Part shown: positions 1 to 21,774 of the stretch, piece after piece | How positions within the stretch are numbered: the first letter of the stretch is position 1 | Layout: every line of letters starts with the position of its first letter | Origin: Pleurodeles waltl | Taxonomy: Eukaryota > Chordata > Amphibia > Caudata > Salamandridae | DNA length: 64,000 nt | Assembly (NCBI RefSeq): GCF_031143425.1 | Contig: NC_090445.1 | Location: 820,420,817-820,484,816 of the forward strand | Direction: 5' to 3' | Made by a program: the position numbers and the translations under genes | Notes under the pieces: generated by a model | Seen by the model: the letters and a program-made list of their open reading frames with translations, nothing else | The model's database searches: none | Told to the model about the DNA's origin: nothing

Positions 1-579
1 GTTAGATTTCTTGCACGGTGCAACGCCGGCTTCAGTTCTCAAGGAAACGACTTGCTCGTGTCAGGGAGGAAGAGAACGCGCTAAGGAGCGCGAGACAGAG
101 AAACGGTTGGCAGAGGTAAGGCAAAAATTGAAAATAAATTTAAAAAATGAAAGTTCCTTGTGAATCTTGAATCTCGCAAATGTCCTTAGGAGAAACAGCA
201 ATGTTTAGTAGTTCAAGGACCGGATCATACAGCATTAAAAAATGGAGAAAACAAGGTTTCCAAATAAAAAGCTTAAAAAATGGCCAGAATCCTCAAAGTA
301 ATCGTTTGTGTTGAGATGCTCCTCAGACCCTCGTCGCCATTGTAGAAAAGAGTCACTCCAACTAATTTACCAGTAAGAAATGTAGGTCCTTTTATTAGAG
401 CATCCCATCCACCAGCAACCATGAACAACCCGCTCTTCACTCTGCTCACTTCTCATCTCCCACTCCACGTTCTACTATGAGGTCATAGATGACCTCAGCC
501 CAAGACAAAGCATAGTGAGCATTCCACTTAAACTGAGATCATCTAAGCCAATTACTACAGACAGGACCAGCAGAAACCA
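1..579. other. Unassigned sequence upstream of the LINE
   Basis: I recognise no gene here. The first 120 bases are comparatively GC-rich, then the sequence turns A-rich. A near-palindrome (gaggtcatagatgacctc) lies near 480. The stretch could be the 5' part of the following LINE or an older LTR remnant, but nothing in it decides between these. Confidence 0.3.
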
Positions 580-3044
580 GTGGCGCTTCTTTGGATTGGA
601 GGCTCTGACGCCCATCACAGTCTAATATCTCCAACAGTGAGCTGTGGCTTAGCAGATAGTAATGAAGAGTCAATGGTGCGCATTAGGCATGACAAGTATG
701 GTAACACCCTTAATTATTCTGTTGTAAAATATATTCACAAAATATTGGGAGAAGGGAGTGGAGTAGACTGGTACTGACCTTTCTGGGTAGGAACTGCTCC
801 TCCACTATTGACAACATTTTTAGTTCAATGTTGTTGGGGGACCTTTCTGGTGGGATTCAAGGCTGAATTTATTGGTTTCAGCGATCATGCATTGCTGTGG
901 TGTAGTTGGAAGGCGGTGGGAATGAAAAAGCCTTTGACTACAACAGCGTATAGGCCGATCCTAGGAAGGAAAAATGGTTTTACGATCAAATGGGCCAAGG
1001 TGGGCAAGGACATCTTTATGCCCTCCCTGCTCCATGACAAGCAATTGGCCTTTTCCCGATGTCTTGACATGGAAGGCGAACCTACTGAGATTAAGTAGGC
1101 TTTTAGGGATATTACAGACATAAGACTAGAATTCATAAGAGTACCTGATCTAGCGAAGTCGTTCCCTGGGGGCTGGTTTAATTCGGAATTACCTAAAGCC
1201 CTTGCTAAACTCCATGCTGCTTTATGTGCCGAGCCGAGGGATAGAGGCCTGATAAAAAAGGGCAAGGGCTGAGTATCAGAGAAGGGGTGGGAGTCCTTTA
1301 GGGAAGCGAGTCAAACTAAAGACAGCGCCACCTTCTGGAGGGTGCTGAGCTCCCCATATTTTAGAGATTGGTCAGATCACTCCACAGAGATTAATGTGCA
1401 GGATCTGCATTGGATTGAACATTTCTCCAACATCTACTCATGTGATCAGGGGGTTGTAGTGAGTAGGGTCTATATGGTAAACAAGGCCGCTCCTATGCCT
1501 CTGGTGTTCGAACTAGAGGAGGTCCTTACGGGGAGCTGTAGAGGGAAGGCACCTGGCCTGGATGGGTTCCCTGCGGCTGTATACCTGGATTGTCAGGAGT
1601 TATGGGTCCATTGATCATCAACGTTTTAATGCTATTGCAAAGGTCAGCCCACCTCTTTTGGGGAAAAGATCAGTTATTGCCCCCATTTATAAAAGGCAAT
1701 AGGACCCAACCAATGAATTATAGACCCATTTCTCTTTTGGACTCGCCAGCCAAAATAATAAGTTATATCCTGCTCCAAAGGTTAGATGAGTGGGCACACA
1801 CCAATAAAATTCTTGTAGATACCCAATATGGGTTTAAGACGGGAATGGGCACAATGACCTGTGCCTGAACTTAAGCAAGGTTATAGCAAAATATGTGGTT
1901 GTTAAGAAGTGCACTTTGTTCATGGCTTTCATTGACCTATCAGCAGCTTTTGACTGTGTTACACACTCTAAGCTCTGGGCACTTATGATTGAGATGGGTA
2001 TTGGGGAAGATATCATTAGCTTCATTAGACAACTATATTCGAAGACTAAAGTGTTTTGGAAAGGATGGTGAGTGTACGGACTTGTTCAATATAGAGTGAG
2101 GAGTGAGGCAAGGTTGTGTCTTCTTGCTCTACACAATCAGAATTGAGGCAGCACTTACCTCCAGATCAAGAGATACCCCTTATGTGGGAACTCACCCCCT
2201 CCTGATTCTGCTCTACGTGGATGATGCAGTTTTAGTTGAAAGAACAAGGAGAGCGTTACAGGGGCTTATTGACAATTACATCAGTTTTATGAGGGCTCTC
2301 AACATACAGGTTAATGCAAACAAAAGAATTATTATGAGGTGTGGTAAGCACCCTAAGACAATCCCACTTTTCCGTATTAGCAATGTCAGAGTTGAGAAGA
2401 TGATGACTGCCTTTGCTTACCTCAGTGTCTTTGTCGAGAGTAACTTTACACGGAATCCAATGGTGTCTAATAGAACACAGTGGGGTTGCAGAACGTTTGT
2501 AAAAAAAAAAAAAACTGTGCACTAATCCCGTTAAAGAGCTACTGATTGCCTATACATCGAAGTTTGTGTCTACCACGACCAATAGGGCAGGTATATGGGG
2601 TATGGTGGACACCGGTGGGTTACAGAGAATAGAAAACACTTTTTTTAAGGAAGTATTAGCTATACTTCGTGGTTGTTCCACCATTAGGTGCCACGAGGAA
2701 CTTGGTATGCCCTGCACTGAGAACAAAATCAAACTGGCACCGCTTCTCCTGTGGCGATCTATTTGGGCCAGGGAGTCTGCCCCAGTAATTCACATCGTTA
2801 TTGGAGGCTGCTTAAGTCTGTCTGTAGCAGCGGACATCCCATGGCTTGTAAATGTCAAAGGGTCCTTAGATGATATTGGGTTTCTGGAGATGGGCACCTG
2901 GCCTAGTACATGTAGCAGCTGCTCAAAATCAAGGGTGAGAAAGAAATATATGGAGAAAGCTACGACCTCTAGAAAAGCCGCCAATCGTAACAAACCTACA
3001 GTATCAAAGTATAAGCAGCGACAAACACACAGGTAGGGACCCAA
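580..3044 (+). pseudogene. Decayed non-LTR retrotransposon (LINE) endonuclease-reverse transcriptase
   Basis: The pieces in order match a LINE pol protein but sit in several frames broken by stops and frameshifts. An AP-endonuclease tail comes first, with the Ser-Asp-His signature (GFSDHALLW near 880-900). A linker follows with KAPGLDGFP near 1550. The RT fingers contain YRPISLLDSPAKII (about 1720-1760) and a GFKTGMGT block (about 1835). An AFDCV palm motif lies near 1945 and an RQGC motif near 2105. The catalytic box is YVDD at 2214-2225, with both aspartates kept and valine in the variable position. Long AT-rich sequence follows, which may be its 3' untranslated region. The motif set suits a CR1/Jockey-group element, but I cannot fix the clade. 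It cannot encode a full protein as it stands. Confidence 0.8.
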
Positions 3045-3985
3045 ATGTATCTATCCATGATCCAGAATCATCAACACCACTATCTTTTTACCAGATTTCC
3101 TTTAATTATCTCCCAATGATGGCGGATTATCCATCGAACTGTCACACGCTTTCAGAGCTTACGCCCTGTCTATGTGATGGTAAATCTATTCAGTCAAATT
3201 AGCATTTTACCTTTTTCTGTCCTTTTTATTTTAAGACCCAGGAAAAAGCTCCTTCTGCCACTTCGTAAACTACTTAACTTTTGCCAGGGTCAACTAGCGT
3301 TGTCATTCCTCCAGCAACTGCAGTCTCCCTTGGTATGTTGGTGGTGGCGAATTTAATCTGGCAAGCATTAAAATTAAGAAGGATTTTTCACAACTGATAG
3401 GCAATCGAATACGATTGTTATACTGCCCCTGTTATTTTTATGAAGGCTGGTCCCTTTTATCATTGTTTTTATATAATAATTCTTATTACTTCCCTCTTTT
3501 ATTATTATGCTTGCATTTATATTGTGTATTTACGATTGCTGATCTGTTTTATTCATATATTTGTTTTACCTGTTTTGTGTACAAACGTTTTGAAGAGGTT
3601 GGAGAAGCCACTGAGGCCAATGAGACAAGCTTGGTTTTCCTCCTATTGGTTTGTAAGTTTGAGGCGGATGAGGTCATGCTGTTGCTCAGTCATTGACAAT
3701 GACCGATTTGAAAAGCACAGTACCTCATTTCTTGAGGGGTTCTTAGATGTTCATTTTGGGAAACAGCAACTCAACCGCACTGTCAGAAAGCCCATAAATT
3801 AAGATTTAGGATTTTAATGATACTCCACCACTACGAGCTTCTGCATTGCCACATAATCTTCCGGCAAATGCCTCATCTCAGGAATTATCCTTCCCGGTTC
3901 CAGACTGGCCTGGAAATGTTTTATCCAGCAATGGCTGTACAGAACTGCCACATGACCACATGAAGCAGAAGCCACAACTCCCCCA
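3045..3985. other. AT-rich stretch, possible LINE 3' end
   Basis: No gene is recognised. Low-complexity T-rich sequence (about 3400-3560) and short open frames dominate. Position and composition fit the 3' untranslated region of the plus-strand LINE just upstream, with a boundary somewhere before the DIRS-like element on the other side. Confidence 0.3.
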
Positions 3986-4212
3986 GACTTGATGCCATTG
4001 TATATTAGGCAACAACCAGTATGCTGGTGTCAGTTCCTGGACTTATTCCAAACCCCAAGTAGGCAGAGACTAACAGAGAGCAACAACATCGAAAAGCTGA
4101 GCACATAACATATTTGCATACCTTGGGATCGTTTTAGTCACAGTACTAACTCGTCAAATGAGGAGGAAGGCCGGTGGTGAGGAATCCTGTGAAAACTATA
4201 TATTCACCAGAA

Positions 4213-4611
4213 GGAAAATGTTACTTACCATGTAAATATCTGTTTGTGGCATGAAGTGCTGTAGATTCAAATTCTGTGCATACCCCTGCGTCTAGTGTTA
4301 AGCCCGGATGTGTGCAAGTTGTTTTTCTTCGAAGACATGTTTTGAGTCACAAGGTTTTGTGACTTCTCCTTTTGCTGGTAATCCACATGGGCAACGACTC
4401 CGTTCTTAGATTGTTTTCCCACATAGCACATGAGGATGAAGTGGAGTGAAGCAATATATGAAGATAAAAAGAGATGTCCATGCAAAAAGATAGAAATGTA
4501 AAAAAGTGATTACTGCAAAAGCCACAAGCGTCCAGGGAGGAGGGAGGGCACATGTAAATCTACAGCACTGTATGCCATAAACAGATGCTTACATGGTAAG
4601 TAACATTTTCC
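4213..4611. repeat. Inverted repeat next to the recombinase of DIRS copy A
   Basis: The arms at 4213-4250 and 4574-4611 are reverse complements at 35 of 38 positions and both carry the core gttacttacc / ggtaagtaac. They lie directly downstream of the recombinase coding remnant. A hairpin with the same core occupies the same position in DIRS copy B (34063-34120), so this is probably an element-end structure and not a chance hairpin. Confidence 0.8.
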
Positions 4612-4613
4612 AT

Positions 4614-5525
4614 TCAAGGCATGTGTGACTGTAGATACACATGCTCTGCATAGACAGTAAAGCAGTCCCTCCTAAAAAAAAAAAAAAAAAAAAGCATTAG
4701 ATAGCCTGTGGGTGCTGCAGAGGACTGAAACAGTGTACAGAGTTCTGTCCGACCAACGCTGGCTTGCTGGCAAGCCAGGACATCCACACAATAGTGTTTT
4801 GGGAAGGTGTGTGGCATGATAAGCTGCTTTACAGATGTCAGCTAGGGGAATATTGCCTAGGAAGGCCATGGAGGCCACATTTTCCCTTGTAGATTGGGCT
4901 CTAGGAGGAACAGTCAAAATGTACCATGTTTGGATACATTTGACTGTCCATCTAGCTATGCCTGATTGGGACAGGGCCTTCCCATTATGTGGCTTAGAGA
5001 AACAAACAAAGAGTTGTTGTGGCTTCCTGAAAGGTTGTGTCCTACCGAAATAGCACATGAGGCCTTGTTTTAAGTCTAAGGTGTAGAGAGCCAGTTCTGT
5101 AACCGAGGCAGGTTGTGGGGCGAACACAGGAAGGTCAATGGACTGGTTAGGGTGGAACAGAAAGGACCGCTTTTGGGAGGTAATCTAGGGATTGTGCGCA
5201 GCACAGCCCTGTCCCTGAGTGCCTAAAAGAAAGGTTTTTCTAGTGTTAATGCCAGAAGCTAACTTATGTGCCTAAGTATTGAGGAATGCCACCTCAAGGA
5301 AGAAAGGATGTTCCACTTCCATAGAGAGTGAAGGGGCTCAAACTGGAGACCCATTAGCCTTGTGAGGACAATGTTGAGGTTCCACGTCGGGGTCTGGGGT
5401 AGGATGACTCCACGAAAGCCTTGATGACTGGCAGGTGGAAGAAGGAAAAGTGTTGTCTGTTCTGAGGATAGGCAACTAATGCAGCTAGGTGAAGGTGACT
5501 GGAGGTAAAGGCCAGACCACACGTC
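4614..5525 (-). pseudogene. Tyrosine recombinase remnant of DIRS copy A
   Basis: The upstream part (5522-5259) holds a stretch resembling the region leading to the first catalytic arginine of DIRS recombinases. The next frame (5127-4672) carries the characteristic FRKPQQLFVCF motif and a degraded PPRAQSTR box, in which the usual His-x-x-Arg has Gln in place of His. Another frame (4817-4614) carries the catalytic-tyrosine box KHYCVD. In an intact enzyme these parts form the R-H-R-Y active site that integrates the circular DNA copy. Here they lie in at least two frames, the histidine is lost and a homopolymer A/T run (about 4676-4693) follows, so the protein is dead. DIRS copy B retains the cleaner HSTR and KHYCLD motifs. 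Confidence 0.75.
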
Positions 5526-5619
5526 TGCAAATGAAAGTGGAAGCAGACAATGCCCTGGAAGTTAAAGAGGCGATTTGGTTAGAGCATCAATAATGGACAA
5601 AGCCTTTCCATTTGGCAGC

Positions 5620-6130
5620 GTAAAAAGCATGTGTGGTAGGCCTGTGTGCTTTTTAGGGTCGAGCCTGCGAGATGCTCTAGGTATTAGAAAAGGGCTCGGA
5701 GCCCCGTCTACGTCACGTCAGTGTCTTTCATTGGCAAGTTGGCTTGCCTGTTGGAATCAGCTTCTTATGATTAGTGGAAGGCATGCATACATCATGCCTT
5801 TTCCGGTGGTTAGCCCTCCTCGAGCGCAGCGACCAAGTACAGAAAACATGTGAGGCTCGCTGGGTTTGTGGACTACTTTTTCTCAGCGCGATCTCACTGG
5901 ACAGAAGTCCAGCGCTTCGCATACTATCGACCTTGTTACTCAGTTAATTGCACTTTTGCCAATAGGTATTATTAGTGTGAACTGTAGCAGCACGATCGCG
6001 CTGTTTTTGTTTTGTTTTTTTTAAATGCAAGAAAAATCCGGTTGGGGGTTTACAACTGTGAACAGCTGTAACTCCGACAAATGCGAGACCCTAGTGCATT
6101 GCAAATGCTTGTTTAAAGATGCTCATGCGT
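5620..6130. repeat. GC-rich block interrupting DIRS copy A
   Basis: This block separates the RNase H tail from the recombinase and is visibly richer in GC and CpG than its surroundings (gggctcggagccccgtct, acgtcacgtca, gcgcgatc). It includes a segment somewhat like a Pol III box B (gggtcgagcctgcg near 5657), but no box A at tRNA spacing was found. It may be an inserted short repeat or an element promoter segment. I recognise no coding motif in it. Confidence 0.35.
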
Positions 6131-6349
6131 TCAGGAGGAAGGTTATGGTATCCATAATCTAAGACCTAAGGACCAGATCACAAGATTGAGCGACCTTGGG
6201 TCTGTGTGCCTGATTTATCCATGGTTCTTCATGAGCAATTACCATACACTAGATGGCAGGAGTATGCACAGAATGTTTATCTACAGCCACACAGGTCTTA
6301 AACATATTCTTACTGAAGAAAATTAACTACTTCTGATGTACACCTATAC

Positions 6350-7461
6350 CAACAAATTTCACATCTTATCAACGACTCGCACAGCAATATCTCCCTCAGA
6401 GGAGGCTAGGAGTAGTGCAGGTTGAACCAAGGAATTCATGCTATACAGTTCGGGCAAAGTGTTCATCACTGAGTGTCTGAGACACAAGCTGTAGTCCTTA
6501 GGAAAAGCACTTGATCCTCCGGTACTTTCCGCAGTACATTTTAACAAAAAGAGAACTGTAGGCCCTGAGACCAGCTGAACCTGAAAGCATCTACAAGGAA
6601 TTATTCAGAAAAAAGTGTATGGCACACAACTCAGGACACTTCCTGTTCCAGGCTATGGTGAAGAGATGCACACATAGAAACCCCAACTTGGAAGAAACAC
6701 TTCCGGATGTAATTACTAATAGTGGTCCTTCAGTGAGTGGTGACTGAGAGACTCTGCCCTCACATTGATGGCACTTGCTAGATAAGCAGACACCAAGGAC
6801 ATTCCCTGCCGCTGAGTCAACTTCCGCATGCAAATTGCCTTCTAACATCCAGCCCACAATATCACACCACCAGGTCTGTTGGTGTTGTAATGGGGTGTCC
6901 AAAGATAGAATGGAGACCTGCCTTAACAGCAAGACTGACTGCCTCCAGCTCAAACACATTTTTGTGTAAAATCTGCACTGATGGGCACCTAAGGTCACAT
7001 GCCTTCATGCTATCCAGATGGGTACCCAGCCCAAAGACGAGGAATCTGTGACCATAGAAGCCTGAGCCTGTTGATAGCTGAAGGGTAAACCCACCATAGG
7101 TTTGAAGGGGGTCTATCCACACGTGCAGGTCTGGATGAAAAGAGTGGAAGAAATATAGCTGAGCCAAGAGACTCTCCAGTTGTTGGAGCCGCTGATATGT
7201 CAGACACCACTCAAGAGCTTTCGTCCACCAACTGTCATGAAGAACCAAAAAACGCACAAGGCCATGAGACCAAGAAGATACAAGACCTGCAGTAATGGGG
7301 TCCAGAAATGAGCCAGAAATTTCAGAATCACAATAACCACAATCCTCTGAGGAAGAGAAAAAGTCTTCATGAGGATCAGACCCAACACAGCCACTATGAA
7401 GGTTAGCCTCTACATGGGAGAGGGGTGGAGATTTGGGGGTCAACAGAAAAACCCAAACCAT
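6350..7461 (-). pseudogene. RNase H-like region of DIRS copy A
   Basis: A 199-codon open frame (7461-6862) contains a GTHLDSMKACDLR segment and an FELEAVSLAVKA segment, matching the RNase H core of DIRS/Ty3-type pol proteins, where the glutamate in the ELxA helix is catalytic. The next frame (6998-6591) continues with VHLFTIAWNRKCPE, like the conserved DLFAT-x-x-NxxLP tail motif of DIRS RNase H. The region to about 6350 matches the final RAYSS and LRK block. In a live element this domain removes RNA template after first-strand synthesis. Frame changes divide the parts here. Confidence 0.65.
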
Positions 7462-7599
7462 AGAAGAGACACATTATCCACTGATGATGATCCCGGACAA
7501 GAGCCACTGACCCCACTTTAATGAACCAATTGTAACAGTACAGAAATACATAGACATAACTACTGCAATAAGGTTGCCACCACTTTCATAAAGACATGA

Positions 7600-8274
7600 A
7601 AGTAGTTAGCCCGAATGGTAGAAATGTTGACTGGCAGTGCCTGTATCTTACAGTGTACCCGAGTCAGTTGGTGAGCAGAACTGTAAGATGTAAATAGGCA
7701 CCATAAATATGCCATAACGTCAACTGCATTCATGGCCTGTATACTTGGCTAAGAGACGGTATCTTGAACTTGTCTTGTCAAACAAACAAGTTCAGAAGCC
7801 AAGGATCTAGAAGGAGTCTCAGAAGACTGCCCTTCTTGGGGACCACAAAATGGAGTGAATAAACTTCTGTGCCCTTTTCTCTCAGTGGCAACATGTCTGT
7901 GGTCCCTTTGTTCACAAGGGCAAGGACTTCTGCCTTCAAAATTGAAGCATGTGCTCGACAGTAGTCCTGATAGAAGGAGGAAATCTGGAGAAAGGAACAG
8001 CAAGTTCAGGGCATAGTGCTTGTACGTTAGCTAAACAGATGACAGAGCCATCTCTCTTGTCTGCCTCACAACTAATGGGAAAAAGACCCTCCACAACCCC
8101 ACCAAAAGATAATTCCAGAGGGAGGAAGTCAAAAATGTTATGAAGCAGCAGAGCAAACAGAGGGAAGTGCAGGCTGCAGCTACTGCCCCCTAGATCTACC
8201 CCTCCCCAGAAATGAGCAGTCCTCTGCCTGGACATAGAGAGACAGCTGTCTCTGTATTGCCCTTGAGCAACCAT
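7600..8274 (-). pseudogene. Reverse transcriptase N-terminal remnant of DIRS copy A
   Basis: The region reads as the approach to RT and the fingers subdomain. A segment like the LREEVxxLLxKGAIExVP block of DIRS RTs lies at about 7940-7880. A degraded YSxxFxVPKK motif lies near 7850, and an LLxxLLDPWLLNLFV-type stretch corresponds to the LRPILDLRxLN box. These parts are spread over more than one frame with stops. No YxDD palm box could be placed before RNase H begins, so the palm seems deleted or decayed. The assignment rests on motif order within the element and is less secure than that of the recombinase. Confidence 0.5.
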
Positions 8275-8502
8275 ACAACTTTTTACATTGTTGACTGAAT
8301 TATATACTGAGGAGGTTAAGTCCAGAGTGTAGGTGTAGCTCCACTGCTCCTGAAGCGCACCAGGGAGAAATCAACCTTAACCTACACTGGTTCATGGACC
8401 TAGAAACTGCAGCCTGATCAATGTAGGCATTGGTATATACTCCAACAACAAAGAAGTTTGGTGTCTGGAAATTGCCTTGAGCCTCTGATCATTACAGTTT
8501 TC

Positions 8503-8832
8503 TCAAGGATGAAGGGGACTTCCCCTTCCATAGGGACGTTTTGTGAGAAAAACTTTGGGGCGATCATTTCCACAGAGGTGACTTACTGACAGATAAGGGA
8601 TTTTACTTGGGATTTCTATGCCGACATTGGCAAGTGTGGCCTCTCGCTCTCTGGTGCCCTTCGGGTGCATGAGGCAAAAAATTGCTGGCATGGCATTGTT
8701 CTCCAATCCCAGACACCATAGCCAGTTATGTGGAAACAAAAGGGGAATCTTCATGTAGCATGAAACAAAGTTTTGAGGGAGAAATTTGATGTAGCTCCTG
8801 CCTAATGCAACAGAATTTTGTTTGTGAGACAC
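8503..8832 (-). pseudogene. Gag zinc-knuckle remnant of DIRS copy A
   Basis: The 109-codon frame contains WLWCLGLEN...CLMHPKGTREREATL, a Cys-x-x-Cys segment followed by a basic Lys/Arg-Glu helix. The same arrangement begins the Gag of DIRS copy B (CLWCLSSDH...CVSCQRMNPKALKERQAKLF at 36900-36780), which supports homology. These cysteines probably bind zinc and contact the element RNA. The histidine and some cysteines of the full pattern are missing. Confidence 0.5.
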
Positions 8833-18391
<9,559 letters not shown>

Positions 18392-18440
18392 CCAACATTA
18401 CGGCATCAACTGCTCCACCCGCACAGAATTCAATGAGGAT
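18392..18440 (-). CDS. SLK: SLK kinase-domain coding exon 3
   Basis: This 49-nt micro-exon encodes ILIEFCAGGAVDAVML plus the first base of the next Glu codon. The acceptor is aaaacag before 18440 and the donor gtaagt follows 18392. The phases fit the end of exon 2 (phase 0) and the start of exon 4 (two bases finishing Glu). It corresponds to SLK residues of about 106-121, the hinge and the start of the helix after the hinge (IEFCAGG), which lines the ATP pocket and separates the N and C lobes. STK10 has IMIEFCPGGAVDAIML here, so this sequence is of the SLK type. A gene finder relying on long open frames would miss it. Confidence 0.96.
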
Positions 18441-19170
18441 CTGTTTTGAGAACAGAAATCAACAGTTATTTAGACAAGTTTCAAGTGCAGCGAACAATAG
18501 AGGGAATAGACTGGTTATGTTAATCTTCATCAAAAAGCTATACTCGAGTATCTTAACATGCTCACATAACAAGAAGCACCACAAAACTCCAAAAAAGACA
18601 CACTAACTTATTATGTCAGTCTTTCCTTAGAAGGATGAGGAACAGGAAGGAAGGATGGTAAGAATGCTACATAGGACAGACAGAATTCAGAAACTGTAAT
18701 GCGTAGAAAGGTGCATTTAACTCCCCAGAGTCAGGTTATCCGTGCATAATACAGTAACATTAGGGGGAGGTCAATAATGTCGGCAGAGCCCAAACTCTTC
18801 TACCAGAATCTAGCTCCTCTACTTTATTAGCTGAAACAACAGCTAACAGAAAAACAGTCTTCCAAGCCAAAAACCTCAGAGGAGAGGCGATACATAAGAG
18901 TCAAATTCAGGCCCTTCTGAAGAACTCCATAATGGAAACCACAGATATTTATTCTGCGGTCCTTTAAGAAACCAGTTTACAAAAGAAAATCTAAATAAAG
19001 TACTTAGGTCAGGCGAAATGTACAGCTGGAAATAGCAGTTAACTATTCTTTTACAGGTTCTAGGTTTAAGCTTCTCGGCGCTAGAGAGACAGCAATCTGA
19101 ATGATATGAAGTGCATCCAAGTGTCCAAACAATTATTTACAAAGGGTCCAAATAGGTATTATTACAACAG

Positions 19171-19480
19171 GAGGCAGATGTAGCTCATATGGTAGAGTGG
19201 ACTGCCCTAGTTAACAACCCCATCACAGAAGAGAATCTCTTAAGCTTCCCCACGGATCACCTACATAAGAGGGCTAACCTCTCAAGTTCTAAGCACTTGG
19301 AGCCATCATGGATACCATTGGGTGAAGTAACTAACAGCGTTGCTAAGACAACAGATTGTCAGAGAAAGAGACCATGAGGCTTGCAGCTCAAGTGCAGGAG
19401 TTTGTGGGTATCAGTGGAGCCTTGCCCGTGCTGGGGCAATCTAAATCACATGAGCATTGGATGGTTGCATTCTATGGGCA
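19171..19480 (+). repeat. Possible tRNA-derived SINE (box A only)
   Basis: The segment tagctcatatggtagagtgg (19181-19200) is a good match to the D-arm/box A of tRNA genes (tagctcannnggtagagc). No box B (ggttcga) lies at tRNA spacing, so this is not a tRNA gene. It may be a degenerate SINE whose box B is lost or displaced by an insertion. Confidence 0.3.
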
Positions 19481-21774
19481 TTTACAAAGTACTTTCTTTT
19501 CGCTTAAGTGTCACTTCTCCTGGTGAAAGTTTAAATATTTACTAATTCTGTTACACATGCTTGGAAAAGATTTGGTTGAGGTGTGGCTTACAAGTGGGAT
19601 GGTATGGTACTGTGAGAGTGCTTCAGTCATGATGCAGCAGGCATGTCACACTACGTTACTGTGAAAGGTAAGGAGAGATGGAATGTGAGAGCTAGATCAG
19701 CTAGATCAGCAGTTCTTGCAGGGTGAGGCTTACACAGCCAAGTCTTTACTGGTGTTCTCAATTCTAAATTACTGATTGTTATTATTTTCAGAGAAATGGT
19801 TCTGCAGAGTTTTGAAGCACATACAGAAGAGTGAGGGTGATCAAGAACAGATCAATTCATGAGCGAAGGTTCATTCTTTGACAGAGTTTAATTTGAATAC
19901 AGGTCCAACACTATGGGTGATGCAGGAACCTTTAAATAAGATTCTTCTAGCAAACATTAGGCAGTCAAAGGCTTTGCTGGTATGATTAATAATATCAAGT
20001 GAATTTAAGTTGAGAACTTTTCTAGATGCAGCAATGTGATAGCACTGCAGTTTGCAGATTATGTGTTTCAAAGTCTAAACTCAAGCCTTTTTGAGCCTAA
20101 TCTGAACGGCTCCGAATTAGAGAGGTCACAGGAAAAGCATTATGGCTCTTGAATGTTTACTCCAGGCTCAACACGTTTCACAAAGGGTGCTTCAATAATG
20201 AGGAACATTTCTGGCATTTCCTACTGTTGAGTGTTGCAAATCAGCCTATGTATGTTACATACCAGAGCTGTTTAAGTAAAAGCCCCAGGGGCGTGACGGA
20301 CAACATGTGTGCACACTTTCTGCTACTCCGGGGCACTTTGGTATTACACAAGGGGCAGCAGACACTTGTTTAGCCCCTTCTGCAATGTAGATCACATTTG
20401 TGCTACATTCATGCTGAGGTGAACTCAAGGGAGTGTTTCCTTACCCAACAGTTTGTCTCTGCACCCGTGCCATATTAAAAGACAGGGGCCCAAAGGAGCT
20501 GTCAGGTCGCACAGTCACTGTGCCCCCTAAAAAGCCCCTTCAATGACAAAAGCAAAAAGAATAAATGGTGGATGGAATGCTGAACAATGCAAACATTCAC
20601 CCCCAGTCACAAAGATCTGGGTTTAATCCATCGTTTTTCTTTGCCCACCATGCCAACCAGGTTTGGACCCAGCCATATGCAAATTAGTCTTCACCCTGTT
20701 CCCCATGGGAATAGTCCAGCTTTAACTGCCACACCAGGTCCTCCCTGGACTGGAAACAAGCATCCTGGGACCATTCTGAAGATTTGCTGGACTTAAGAGG
20801 AAGGCCTGGGACTGGGATGGCACCTGCATCATCAATAGCAACTGGAAGGTTAAGCACACTGTATACAACAGATTCCAGTTGACAGCCTAGAGCATGGAGA
20901 TCTCACTGCAATGTTGAATGAATTGTGGTTCAGGATGATGAAATACTGGGAATGAAAGTCCATCATTTTTAAAAAGTGGACAACTTGAATGCGGAATGAC
21001 CACAATACAGTGGGGACTGTAGAGTCTGTTGAGGGACTAATCAAGACAGAGAAAAGGGATGTAGTGAGAACAGAGACACCTTGGTCCTGAAAACTGAATA
21101 ACAGTTTCACTTAATTGCACTGTAAGGTGCGTAGATGTGGTGCAGGGGTAGGAGTTATCCCCCAAGGGAATATGTGAATATTACATTCTGAATAATTGTG
21201 CCAGGATTAGTAACATCTTACAACTGAGGCCATGTAAGATGGGGTGGCTGTAGTGGTTATGTGCACGGAATTATTTGGCGTGGACATCAGTGAACACCCT
21301 GGTTTATACTAAGTGCTTCCAAGTCAGGAGAATATTTCATTTCTACATCTACATTGGTTAGGGCAGCTAAAACAGTGATCCCTGGGGACGATCGTTGCAT
21401 TGTTGATGTTGGCAAAGCCCTTAGATCTGCAGCCCGTGTGGATTACCACATTAAGCAGCTCAAACTTGATAATGGTCTCGTTTATGGTTACATTGTGGGG
21501 AATGTGTTTTTATGCAGAGATTTGCTCTTATAACGCTTGCCAGTTAAGTGGTAAAATATGAGCAAATTTGTTTTAGTGTTTACCTGGGGTAGAGAATCAA
21601 AAGTCAGATGTAGTTTGATACACTGTACAACACTGACTGAGCTTATAGACTTTATGGCAGCAACCACACTATATGATATGTTCTACTCTATTGTGTTAAT
21701 GGTCATCCGACGACCAAAGGTTCACCTATCATGGGGCCCACTCATATAGTTTGTTAAATGAATACAAGATGAGT

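Larger units (their letters stand above)
3990..8832 (-). mobile_element. DIRS-like tyrosine-recombinase retrotransposon, copy A (decayed, near complete)
   Basis: Read on the minus strand, the domains follow the expected DIRS order: a Gag with zinc-knuckle-like cysteines (8832-8503), N-terminal reverse transcriptase (8274-7600), RNase H and its tail (7461-6350), and a tyrosine recombinase (5525-4614). A terminal inverted-repeat region lies beyond the recombinase (4611-4213). DIRS elements copy through RNA and insert as circles by a tyrosine recombinase instead of a DDE integrase. Every domain here has frameshifts or stops, and the RT palm is missing or unreadable. A GC-rich block between RNase H and recombinase (about 5620-6130) looks inserted. 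The outer limits are approximate. The low-coordinate end is aligned by eye to the end of DIRS copy C (59010-59240). Confidence 0.72.

Noticed and set aside
19181..19260. tRNA gene suggested by tagctcatatggtagag
   Set aside because: There is no box B, no anticodon stem and no acceptor stem at the right spacing. Kept only as a weak SINE head.
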